Origin: Anniella stebbinsi
Lineage: Eukaryota > Chordata > Lepidosauria > Squamata > Anniellidae
Assembly: GCA_029215795.1 (NCBI GenBank)
Contig: JARDYH010000002.1
Span: forward strand, 273,490,310 to 273,554,309
Direction of reading: 5' to 3'
DNA length: 64,000 nucleotides
Part shown: positions 31,370 through 41,115 of the stretch, piece after piece
Layout: every line of letters starts with the position of its first letter
Position numbering within the stretch: position 1 is the first letter of the stretch
Made by a program: the position numbers and the translations under genes
The notes under the pieces: generated by a model
Told to the model about the DNA's origin: nothing
What the model saw: the letters and a program-made list of their open reading frames with translations, nothing else
Databases searched by the model: none

Positions 31370-32320
31370 ATTTATTTATTTATTTATTTATTACATCTTT
31401 ATACTGCCCATCAGCCAAAGCTCTCTGGGCAGTGCACAGTTCAAAACCATAAGAACAACAATATAAATTTAAACACCAAAAAGTTAAAAAGGCAGTGCAA
31501 AACAAGCTACATTAAAAACCAGGAAAAGCCTGTGTAAAAAGGTATGTCTTCAGGAGGCGTTTAAAAGTTTTAACGTTTTCTCTTTCCCGAACCACAGGAG
31601 GGAGGGTTTTCCAGAGGGTGGGTGCCACTACAGAGAAGGCCCGCCGCCGAGGTTCTTCATGGCTGCATTCTGTTTGACTTGGAATGGCCAGTAGGGCCTC
31701 CTCTGAGGATCGTCGTTGTCATCCAGGTTTATATAAGGGAAGGCGGTCTGCTAGGTCTGCTGGTCCCAAGTTGTTTAAGGCTTTGTAGTATAACAGCATA
31801 ATCTTTTATGTGGCTCGGTAGCTAACAGGCAGCCGGTGTAGTTGTTTTAATACAGGTTTTATATGAGCAGAGCTAGCTGTCCCGGTGAGCACCCTAGGTG
31901 CTGCATTCTGCACTAGCTGCAGCTTCCGAACCACACACATGGGTAGCCCCACATAGAGTGCATTACAGTAGTCTCGTCATGAGGTTACCAGTGCATGAAT
32001 GACCATGGCAAGGCTATCCCTGTCCAGGAATGGGCGTAGTTGGCATACCAACCGAAGTTGATAATGGGCGCTCCGGGCCACTGAGGTCACCTGGGCCACC
32101 AGTGACAGAGATGGATCCAGGAGCACTCCCAAACTACGGACTTGCTCCTTCGGAGGGAGTGCAACCCAGAACAGGCAAACACCTCAATTCCTGGACCTGG
32201 GAACCACCAACCCACAAGACCTCTGTCTTATCGGGATTCAGCTTCAGTTTGTTGGCCCTCATCCAAGCCATAACTATATCATAACCAGTTGTGTGGCTTG
32301 GTAATTTTAGGCCCTGGACT
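31370..32320 (-). pseudogene. L2-like LINE: RT C-terminus and 3' UTR
   Basis: On the minus strand the frame at 32134-32403 carries WMRANKLKLNPDKTEVLWVG, the conserved region just downstream of the RT catalytic box. Further on, near 31960-32010, HALVTS-stop-RDYCNAL corresponds to the SRLDYCNALY motif, followed by LQLVQNAA-like and later RRAFSVVAPTLW-like text near 31640. The element ends in a 3' UTR and an ATTT-type tail at 31370-31394. At least one in-frame stop. About 0.95 kb of a ~3-5 kb element. Confidence 0.8.
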
Positions 32321-32459
32321 GGTTGGGGGGCGGCGGTGGGTTTGATTGCCATGTTTGGCCATATGAAGCACACGACTAACATAGACCTTCTCTTCCTCTC
32401 CACCCCACCCCCATTCCGTGCATGACAACTATTTTAACTGTTTCTACATTTCTGATATG

Positions 32460-33306
32460 TGTCAGGGTCCAGTTTCAGCATTGCAGTGGGCCTTGTAGTT
32501 TATAGCTAAGATTTCATTAGAAGTAATCTTGATGGGTTTGGGCTTATTCAGCCTATAGAATGTCAGAATCTGTGTGAGATTATATCTTTCAGCATTCTCA
32601 AAGCAGTACAGGGGGGAGTTGCTCTACTCCCCGTGTAGCTCTCCATGAAAATCTGACAGAAGTGAGGTAGGGTTTGCAAAAGTGTCATCCAGATTGAATC
32701 ATCCAAGAGCAATGTATCATGGAGTTATCAATAAGAGATGTTGGACAAAGGCAGGATCTACACTATTGCTTTATAACAGTATTGAAGTTCACTGAAAACA
32801 GTTGGGGCCCATGATTCATTCCATATACCTTTTTCAAACCTCTTTCATAATGTTATATCCTGCTTGGTGTAACTAAAAGGCCGATCTCCCTGTGGGTGTA
32901 GTTTTGTTAGGCCTTTTAAAATTTTACCCTTTGATTGCCTGGGGGATCATTCCAGGAATCATTCCCTTTCCTTGTCTGAGTTTTGGAACCCATGTTTGGA
33001 TTGCCTAGGTAGGAATCCCGAAACCCATCCCTTGTGTTCAGGTAGGAATCTCGAAACCTATCCCTTGTGTTCAGAGATGGCAACAGGGAATCACGTTGAT
33101 GAGGATCTCAGTCATGGTTGCAGTGATTAGCTTTTGACTGTTCTGGAATTTACATGGTGCCTATAGCTCCTGAACATCAGCTATATCATTTCTGAAGTGT
33201 GCAAACATTAAGCTTTTGCCATGAGATTTCCTGCAATAAAGAAGTCTCATGATTTGGATCACCATGTCAGTTTGCCTGAGCATGTGATTGCCCGAGTACT
33301 GGGACA
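32460..33306 (+). mobile_element. LTR, copy 1 (solo, degraded)
   Basis: Starts TGTCAGGGTCC and aligns along its length with 39102-40058: CCTTGTAGTTTATAGCTAAG at the start, GATTAGCTTTTGACTGTTCT in the 3' third, and CCTGCAATAAAGAAGTCTCA with AATAAA at 33235-33240. The right end is eroded and no clear TSD remains. A 33-bp tandem duplication sits at 33008-33073, and a decayed MITE at about 32755-32870. No internal retroviral-type genes adjoin. Probably a solo LTR. Confidence 0.65.
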
Positions 33307-34094
33307 TGTTAGAGAGAAACAAACAAACAAACAACCCCCGGTTTGACCACCTTGGTGGCAATAATAATAATAACTCTGATCATATGCAGTCTTACACTTT
33401 AAACTTTAGAATTTTTCTGGATGAGGCTTTTTAACCCACTAGCTCTGCTTCTGGATTCTTTGCTGGATTAAGAACAGATCCCTACACACATTTTTTTGCC
33501 TACCTACCTTTCTGTACTCTCCATCTCATAACCTCAAAGTGACACTGGTACAGTGGAACAAAGTGTAATAATGCAACTATATTGGTGGAGCATTGCACTT
33601 CTTTTTGCAATTCCCCAAAATAAAGCATCCCCCCCCCAAAAAAAACCCCCACTAACATGGTTAGAAAACACAGGATGGAAATTGGAGTATGATGTTGTAA
33701 TCTAAAGCACCCATAAGGCACAATCGTGACTGAGGAATGGCAAGCGCACAATAAAAGCCTTATCTAGAAAAGCCCTAAAATCATAGGGTCATGACTACAA
33801 GAATAAAACAGATATTGCTTCTGCTGCCCTGATGGTAAACACATTTGTTTGGGAATAAACACATTTTTTTGTGTAGAAAAGGATAATATATATTTAAAAT
33901 ACAGATAAAATGAGCATCTCTAACTGTGTACTTACCTGGCCAGTCAGGCCCTAACTATAATTTTTTTCTAAAAACAAAAAAAAGTTGGAAGTAAGGATGC
34001 TTTAGTGACCAATGTCAGTGCCAGCATGCCCATGGTAGCCCAGGTGGTGATGCCATGCCTGTTTGCCATTAACCCCTCACCTGCTGCTATCTTG
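33307..34094. other. Unassigned DNA
   Basis: AAAC run at about 33319-33334 and an AAT run at 33360-33373. Nothing else recognised. Confidence 0.35.
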
Positions 34095-34633
34095 GGGCTC
34101 ATCTACACCTGGAAGCCTTCCGGGAGCGGGGAGGGATGATCGTGAAGTTTTCAGCTTCAGCAATTGTTCCTCATGGGGCACATGCCAGCAAATTGTCCCG
34201 GAAGTAGAGGAGGGCTGTCCTGGGGCAAGCTTTTTTTTTTAACAGGATGAGAAGATCGTGCAAAGGTGGGATTTTCTTTTTTTCCCCTTTTTTTAAAAAC
34301 ATCTCGGTGCTGGAAGACACCAAGAGCCATCCCAAAGATGGTGAAAATGTTCTCCCCCTCACCCCTGATACCCACGGACTCCCCACACATACTTCCTTGC
34401 CTGTTTCCTGAGTTCTACTAATCGCAGGAAAGAGGGACAACCCTGAGAGGGAGAGCCACACCACCTGTGGAGCTCAGGATGGTCCCGAGACTGGCGGAAA
34501 AACCCAGTCCCAGCTATCCCAGGAAAATGGAGTGCTCTTCCCCCATTCACCCCGAGATCAGCTGTATGTCATTTGGACATGTAGGTTCAACCTCGAGACA
34601 ACTCTGGGATAAACTTCTGGCGTAGATTAAGCC
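34095..34633. mobile_element. TIR-bearing DNA transposon candidate, about 540 bp
   Basis: Left end GGGGCTCATCTACACC, right end complement GGCTTAATCTACGCC. The inside is GC-rich and CpG-containing relative to its surroundings. TTG adjoins both ends, which would suit a 3-bp TSD, but the alignment is not unique. The 63-97-aa minus frames have no transposase motif. Confidence 0.45.
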
Positions 34634-35238
34634 TTGGTCCCCAGAGCTGTGAAGAACCACAACTACATCGTCAAACGTTGAGCAATTGTTCCTGATATAT
34701 TCCAATTTCCTGTTATATTTTTCTATCTAGTATATTGATGTGTCTAGTAGTAGGTTTAGGGTACAGTATCACAAGGATACTTATCACCTGCAAGTCAGCA
34801 CTGCAGTGTTTATGATATTTGCCTATCCAGGTAAACTAGAACTGAACCAATCAGCACAGGAGTACAAGCCCATTCCTAACCATTTAGTGGTGTAAACCAA
34901 GCCAAGAGGGAACAACTTCAGTGCTGAATAAACTGGAACAAAACAAACTAACACTAAAACCAGCTGTCAACTAGTGATTTGGCACTTAGCCATACTGCTG
35001 TTACTGTTAGAAGGCATGGAGTTTGAATTATTGGAATGTTTCCATGCATGTTTACATAGTCAGTATCTGATTACAAAAGCAAACCAGCAGAAATAACGCT
35101 AGTTTTCCTGGTCAGCTTTATTCACTAATTTAGTTCCTCCTAGTAGAGGTGAACTCACTCAAGCACAAAAAGCTTTTATAATAGCCTTCATATGCATGTA
35201 AACTGCAGCAGTGTGCATCGATTTAGAGCACACTAACT
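34634..35238. other. Unassigned DNA
   Basis: Nothing recognised. Confidence 0.4.
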
Positions 35239-35479
35239 GGCTGAATTCGGACGATACAATAAGCAACTGGGGTGGGGGAAACAATCGTCAGTAGTATTGA
35301 CTATCGTGTCGTCCGAATGCTGCCATAGTCAACTCAGCGCTGATCCTAATCCACACCTCAGTTGATTATTTATTACCATGTTGTGTGGGGAGTACCCCCT
35401 AGATGAACAACTGTAAAGTTGATTATTTAATGCTGTTCCCCGCCTCGATTCATTGGGAGAGGCGGGTAATAAATAAATA

Positions 35480-35510
<31 letters not shown>

Positions 35511-35544
35511 CCACCATTGACTATCGTGTTGCCCGAATTCAGCC
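35239..35544. mobile_element. PIF/Harbinger-like MITE, short form, with insertion
   Basis: Ends GGCTGAATTCGGACGA and complement of CCCGAATTCAGCC, TSD ACT (35236-35238, 35545-35547). Apart from a 79-bp insertion at 35429-35507 it is colinear with the 227-bp copy at 46210-46436. Confidence 0.85.
35429..35507 (+). mobile_element. Tail-only LINE insertion with 8-bp stem-loop
   Basis: Only ~79 bp: CCCGCCTC and GAGGCGGG form a perfect 8-bp stem around GATTCATTGGGA-type loop, then GTAATAAATAAATAT and ATT repeats. Absent from the orthologous position in the sister MITE copy at 46210-46436, which proves it is a discrete insertion. 3' stem-loops are recognised by reverse transcriptase in some L2-clade LINEs, so this may be the minimal recognised tail. 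Confidence 0.75.
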
Positions 35545-35603
35545 ACTGTATATGCATGAGAGAGATGTTTTTGAAAGGTGATGCATCAGTGCCAATGTAA
35601 TTA

Positions 35604-35641
35604 GCTGCTGCTGCTGCTGTTGTTGTTGTTGTTGTTGTTGT
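35604..35641. repeat. CTG/TTG trinucleotide repeat
   Basis: Four GCTs/CTGs followed by seven or eight TTGs. Confidence 0.9.
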
Positions 35642-36822
35642 GTTTCCGCACCAAACATTTATTCTAATCAAATGCTGTTATGCAGAGTATCCATTTATCA
35701 AAATAATTCTTCCATAGGTGTATAGATTCTGTTAAACATTGGATGAGCAATATATATTATTAGCCTCTATTGCTAAGAAGCTACTGTAAAATTGTAAATG
35801 CAACAAACTTCATTTTTTTAAAAAAAAATAATGATAGTCAATTACTATTGTCCTGGATTTGTAACTATGGGATTTAGATTAAGCTCTTGTGGTGAACAGA
35901 TGGACTGATTGCAGGGCTTTGTGCAATGCATCTCACCTACTCCTTGCATTCTGACTTGTAACTGGGTTTCCTTACACCCTGCCTCTCCGCAGCAATAACA
36001 ACTAAAGGACCGCCAGCAGAGTCCCTTCAGATATATGCCTTTCCACAATGGCACGTAGATTGGGCTTACTTTTTCCCCATGATGTTTTTAAAATCATACC
36101 ACATGGAGCTAGCTGCCACAGGGATTTTACTGCAGTTGTTGCTGTTACGCCCAGTGGAACATTGTGGTCTTTTTATGAATCCCCAGGTATTGCAAAAATT
36201 AGTCAACGTTTTATAACGCATCTCACTTTCAGAAATTTGTAACAGCCAAAAAAATTCATCCTGGGTTCACGGAGCCTTAATAGAAAAATATATGATGTGA
36301 ACTTCTAGTGATTCTCCTTTAGTTCTGGGTCTTATTGAAAAATCCCTCTTGATTGACAAGATAGGGTTTACAGCAAGAGCAACGCCGAGGGAAAGGCATC
36401 TCCTTGATGCCAAGATCAGCCCTGTCTCACCAGCAGGCTTCTCGTATTTGAACTTTTGCAACACCATTTGAGTTTTGCTTCAGCAGCTTATTTCATTTGT
36501 GGGAAAGAGGCACCATTTTAGGCAGGGACATGGCTTGTGCTTGGTTGCACCCTGGCCCCAAATCCTGCAGAAAAGATGTGTGTGAACAAATGCCTGTATA
36601 TAACTATTGTTGTTCTGTAATGTGTACTTTGTGTGGCCTCTGTGGGGCAATCATGTATCTGAATAGGCTTGATGCCTCGTTTTGTTATTGTCAAAGACCT
36701 GTGTAGTGTTGCTTACTGATGTTCTGAAGGGGGAGAGACAGAGAGAGAGAATCACTTTGAATGTTCTTAGATGGCGCTTGTGTCAGGTAAATTCAATTCT
36801 GATTGGCTGGGGACTCTGGCTG
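35642..36822. other. Unassigned DNA
   Basis: Short AG run near 36738-36750. No exon or family recognised. Confidence 0.35.
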
Positions 36823-37169
36823 CCTCTACATGAGAGGTTTAAAGCTCTTTCAAGTCTCATTAAAATTTTTACCTCTACATGAGTGGAGCGCAAATCGGGA
36901 GTTGAGACGCGTTATCTATCCGATTATGCGCATTATCGAATGCGCGTTAAATAGCGAATTTTATTTTGCTGCGGCCGTTAAAGCGCATTTTGACTATGTG
37001 AACAAGCGATTCTCTGCATTAACTACTTGTAAAGTGCATTTCAAACAACCGGTAAGGCCACCAGTTGTGCGCTCAATTACCTCCCACGTACAATCATTTA
37101 CCATAAAAACGCTTCCGAGAAGATTCGCATAATCGGAGAACCAGGCGTCAAACTGAATTCTTGTAGAGG
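36823..37169. mobile_element. CpG-dense AT-rich MITE candidate, about 347 bp
   Basis: Left CCTCTACATGAGAGG, right complement CCCTCTACAAGAATT. Within it roughly twenty CpGs lie in about 260 bp of sequence that is not GC-rich (for example GACGCGTTATC, AATGCGCGTTAAATAGCGAA). Such CpG density without GC richness implies recent insertion or escape from methylation decay. The 109-aa plus frame at 36803-37132 has no recognisable domain. Confidence 0.5.
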
Positions 37170-38587
37170 GGGTCCCTATCTAGGAATAGAGCGGTTGAAA
37201 ATGACAATTAAGGTATGACAGTCAACAATTAGGAATTAGTCAGAGTTGCTCTGTGGTAGAGAGAGGGAGAAAGTCTGCTGGTTGGTGTGTGGTGTTTTAA
37301 AAAGGACTAGGAGAAAGCTGAGAAGGAATTGACTAGCTAAACCTTGAATGTTTACCTATTCTTTCTGTGTGGGATAACCGTAGATAGTTGGCAAAGATCT
37401 GGAGCAGGGAGCTGTTATGCCAGGAGGCTGCCCTAAGATCTTACCAGAATAAGCATGCACATGCAGGCAGTAAAGCCCAAATAAATCATCCCTGCAGCAG
37501 TAATACAATGGGAGAAACTTGGGTGTCAGTTGGAGACTGTATCCCAAAGCTGGATTTGATTTTAAAGGTATTTGGCTAGGTTGGAGGTTTAGGGAATTTT
37601 GCCTGAGGTAAAAGAAGTCCTTTGAGGTTTGTAATAGCACAGTATCTATTGAATCTTAAAGAATTGTTACTAAGCAATCTTTTGAAAAACTCCAAGTAAA
37701 CATTAGTCATCCTTTATGCATCTAATATCCCTTTAATACATTACTTGATTAATAGTTTAACTTCTTTGTAGTGTTGGTGCCCATCTCATGCCTAAGCCTC
37801 TTATGCGAGCTACTAGGACGTTTTACAGTATTCTAACAGAATTGGTGGCAGCAATAAAGGGTCAGCTTATGGAACCCTGAGTTATAGTGGCAGAGAGTTC
37901 CTTAAGACCAGACATATAACTATTTGTGCTATATTTCTTCTTAGCACAAGCCTTTCCTTTCCTGCCTTCTGTGGTATGAGTTATCCGGCTTACCTCATTC
38001 CCACAAGCACACGCCAAGCATCCATGTGGCTAAGAAAGAGAGTTGGCACAAAATGACATCCACAGCAGGAAGCAGAATCCACCGGTGCCAAGAGAACAGT
38101 AAAGGTGTTACGAGTAATACTCAAGGGTTCACTCCTGTTTTCCCACTCGTTTTTTACCTCAGGAATGTTTACTAGAAGCAATGTGGTTGTTCCTGCCAGC
38201 CTTTTTCCCTCAGTGCCTCCAAGAGGCAGATCCAAAATGTGAAATAAACATGGCTGTTCTCAGTCATTCTTCTACTGAAGAAAGCAACCCCCTTACAATT
38301 ATAGTGTTGAAAGCGCCTTATAACTATACGGAGGCGTATTCTGTATAGCAATGAATGTAAAAATAGTAATCTTGATGTCTTCAGAGTTAATATCTAGAGC
38401 AGGCACCTTCTGGCTGCTAATGGATTGTGGGAGAAAGGGGAAGAAGAAGCAACAAGCAGCCACCTTTGTGGTGGTGCTTGAAAAAGTTGTGGGAATTAAT
38501 TGTAGTGAGAGGCCCTGGGCCTTGATAGTTCCCCATGCTGAATATTCCATATCTAGCAGTTACATCGTTCTTTTCTTTTCTTCATTT
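37170..38587. other. Unassigned DNA
   Basis: No repeat, exon or RNA gene recognised. Confidence 0.35.
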
Positions 38588-38735
38588 TCACTCTAGAATA
38601 GGTACAGAGGCCCCAATCTGGATCAGGAGCATATGACTACTATGGAGTAAAAATAAAAAAGATGTAGATATTAAATACAGATTTAAAGTAATATCTGTTT
38701 AAGTCCTGTGGTCCAGCAGTTCAGGTAAGAGTAAT
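38588..38735. repeat. Dispersed repeat A, copy 2
   Basis: Colinear with 4140-4330 but lacking its G-rich middle: CTCTAGAATAGGTACAGAGG, AATCTGGATCAGGAG, AAAAATAAAAAAGATGTAG, TTTAAAGTAATATCTGTTTA. Confidence 0.5.
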
Positions 38736-39101
38736 ATGGAAAGTAAGGGCAGCTCTGTGTTCCTTCTATCCCGAGCAAGCAACACACACCCTTACTTCTT
38801 ATGAGGCAGAGGGCTGGAGTATGAAAATGGCAGCTTGAAGGCTAACCTTTAAGAACAAAATGGAGTGGGATGGGGGTTCCTCCAAGGCCCCCTTCCTCTC
38901 TCAGTATGGCTATCCAACCCAGCTCACCCTCGAAATATAAGCAAATTGCTGCCTAGGAAGCTGAAGCACATGTTGGAAACAGATTCACACTTCCTCCATG
39001 TGAAAGGGCTCCTCTTATAAAGGATTCTTTGTCTTGCTAACAGCTTCCCAACAGGATTGGGAAGTACTAGTACTCTCCTTCTCTGAAGGTAGGCCCATCT
39101 C
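38736..39101. other. Unassigned DNA
   Basis: Nothing recognised. Confidence 0.4.
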
Positions 39102-40058
39102 TGTCAGGGATAGTTTCAGCACTGCTGTGGGGCCTTGTAGTTTTTAGCTAAGATGAAATTAAAAATAGACTGGAAGGTTTGGGGCCTATTTGGCCCCAAA
39201 CTGTGAGCTTATGTCTGTTGGTGTTCTCAGAGCAGAACCAGGAGGAGCTACCCCATTCCCAATCCACCTGCTGGCTTCGGCCTTGGAAAGAAGAAGCTGT
39301 CTGTGAGAACTCAATAGAGAAATGCCTGAAACCCCTCCCTGTTGGGATCCATCATTGCCTGGTCTTCTGAAAGCACTCTTCACATGTTCTTCCTAAGTGT
39401 AAATTTGCATTGCTAAGGATTTGCCATGACAAAGTATTGTGAGGCTTTTCATAGACGTGAACTCTCATTTGCTGTAGATTGTATGTCTTTGTTAATAGCT
39501 CAGTGTACCGACAGAGTTGATTTTCATCTACAACTGTTGGTCTTTCCACTGCCTGGACTCATGTGGCGAGGAGTTGCTCGTGTGAAAGCAGTGACATGGA
39601 ACTCCTTGCATCTGTGGGATTACCCTTCCCTAGATCTTGTTTAGGCCTTGAACATGTTGCCTGGAGTTACCAATGTATGATCTGAGGTTGAACTAGCTCT
39701 CTTTGTGTGGTTTGTTAGGCCTTTCAAGAATTTGCTCCTTTGATTGCCTGAGGGATCATGTCAGGGATCATTCCCCTCCCTTGTCTGGGTTTGGAACCCA
39801 TATATGGATTGACCTTTCCTTGTGTTCAGAACCTTGGAGATGGCAATGGCAAACCACATTGATGGGGATTTCATCACAGTAGTAGTGATTAGCTTTTGAC
39901 TGTTCTGGAATTTCTTGGAGCCTATAGCTACTAACCATCAGCTGTATGATTTCTGAAGTGCCATAAGACTTCCTGCAATAAAGAAGTCTCACTGATTTGA
40001 GTGTGTCGTGTCAGTTTTCCAGAATGTATGCTTGCCTGAGGGACCCAGAAACCTGACA
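39102..40058 (+). mobile_element. Solo LTR, copy 2, 957 bp
   Basis: Begins TGTCAGG and ends CCTGACA, a perfect 7-bp terminal inverted repeat with TG...CA ends. Flanks ATCTC (39097-39101) and ATCTT (40059-40063) give a 5-bp TSD with one mismatch. A polyadenylation signal AATAAA is at 39977-39982, 76 bp before the end. No primer-binding site or internal genes adjoin, so it is a solo LTR left by recombination. Retroelement class (ERV or Ty3-like) cannot be told from the LTR alone. Confidence 0.75.
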
Positions 40059-40486
40059 ATCTTGCAGTAATCTCTTGTGAAATAGAAGCAAATACAAGAA
40101 CTTAGAAAATATTTACTCTTTAGACCAAATATAGATCTGACAGGAAAGGAACATTGTCTTATGAAATGTCCAAACCAAAGCAGTTTCAGAGAAACTTTAT
40201 GAACATTTATTCTCAGAATAGAGAATGGCATGCTCTCAAACCCAGAGGTTGTTCCTAAGGAAACAATTTTGACTGCATTTTTAGGCCTTACAACTAGAAT
40301 TTGATGGGAATAGACAACATTCGCAACTTGAGCAGTCCATCACCCCCTCAGCCTCCCTGAAAATATGACTTCTGGTAAAGCATAAACTGATTTGAGAAGC
40401 TGTTTCTTGTCTGAGTGGAAAATTCACACTATACTTTCCAGTGGGAAGTCTAGCTTAACAGTGCATCCCTGCAGAGAACAAGTATG
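40059..40486. other. Unassigned DNA
   Basis: Nothing recognised. Confidence 0.4.
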
Positions 40487-40560
40487 ATTTGGTGGATAGT
40501 ATGTTGAACTTTTATCAGTGAGATCTGAGTACAAACTTCTACTTGATCATTGTATCCCTT
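40487..40560 (+). mobile_element. tRNA-derived SINE head fragment
   Basis: GGTGGATAGTATGTTGAACT ... GTGAGATCTGAGTACAAACT fits the A-box to B-box head of a Sauria-like SINE. The body is missing. Confidence 0.4.
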
Positions 40561-41115
40561 AGCAGGCTTTGAAAGCAAAGCATGGCTGTTCTTATGTTCT
40601 TGCTGTCTATCAACCAAGATGAGGTTCTAAAAGTTGACTGCTGCACCCTCAAACTTTTGAGAATGGTGTTCAAACAGGGTTGGACACATAATAGAGTTGG
40701 GCGGTTGGTGGGGTCTATGAGCTCCAGTTCAGGTGGCAGAGTGGGAGGATGTCTGTCAGACACCATGCTCCCCCCAATATTCATGACATCCCTAGTTTAG
40801 AAGGCCAAGCAAAATACAAAGCTTAATATCACAAGTTAGATACAAGTGACCTGGAGAGTCCCATAAAGTGTTGGACAGGCTTGTCTGCAATTACTTGTGG
40901 ACCACTGTCTGGAATACTAGGGTCAGAGAGCAGATGAATCATAAACAATACACTCTGATATGGAAATGGTCAGTTCCTTTGAAATGGGATAACATGCAGT
41001 AAGGAGAGTTACAATTTTGTCACTGCTGATTTGCCAAGATTCAAAGGAACAACCCATAGTACACAATCCGTATTCTTTTTCAAGTACCTGAAAATATTTA
41101 TATAGTCATTACCAT
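40561..41115. other. Unassigned DNA
   Basis: Nothing recognised. TSD of the next element is 41108-41115. Confidence 0.4.

Noticed and set aside
32460..40058. A provirus bounded by the two LTRs
   Set aside because: No gag, pol or env remnants between them, the interior holds independent old repeats and a Harbinger MITE, and the 39-kb copy has its own 5-bp TSD.
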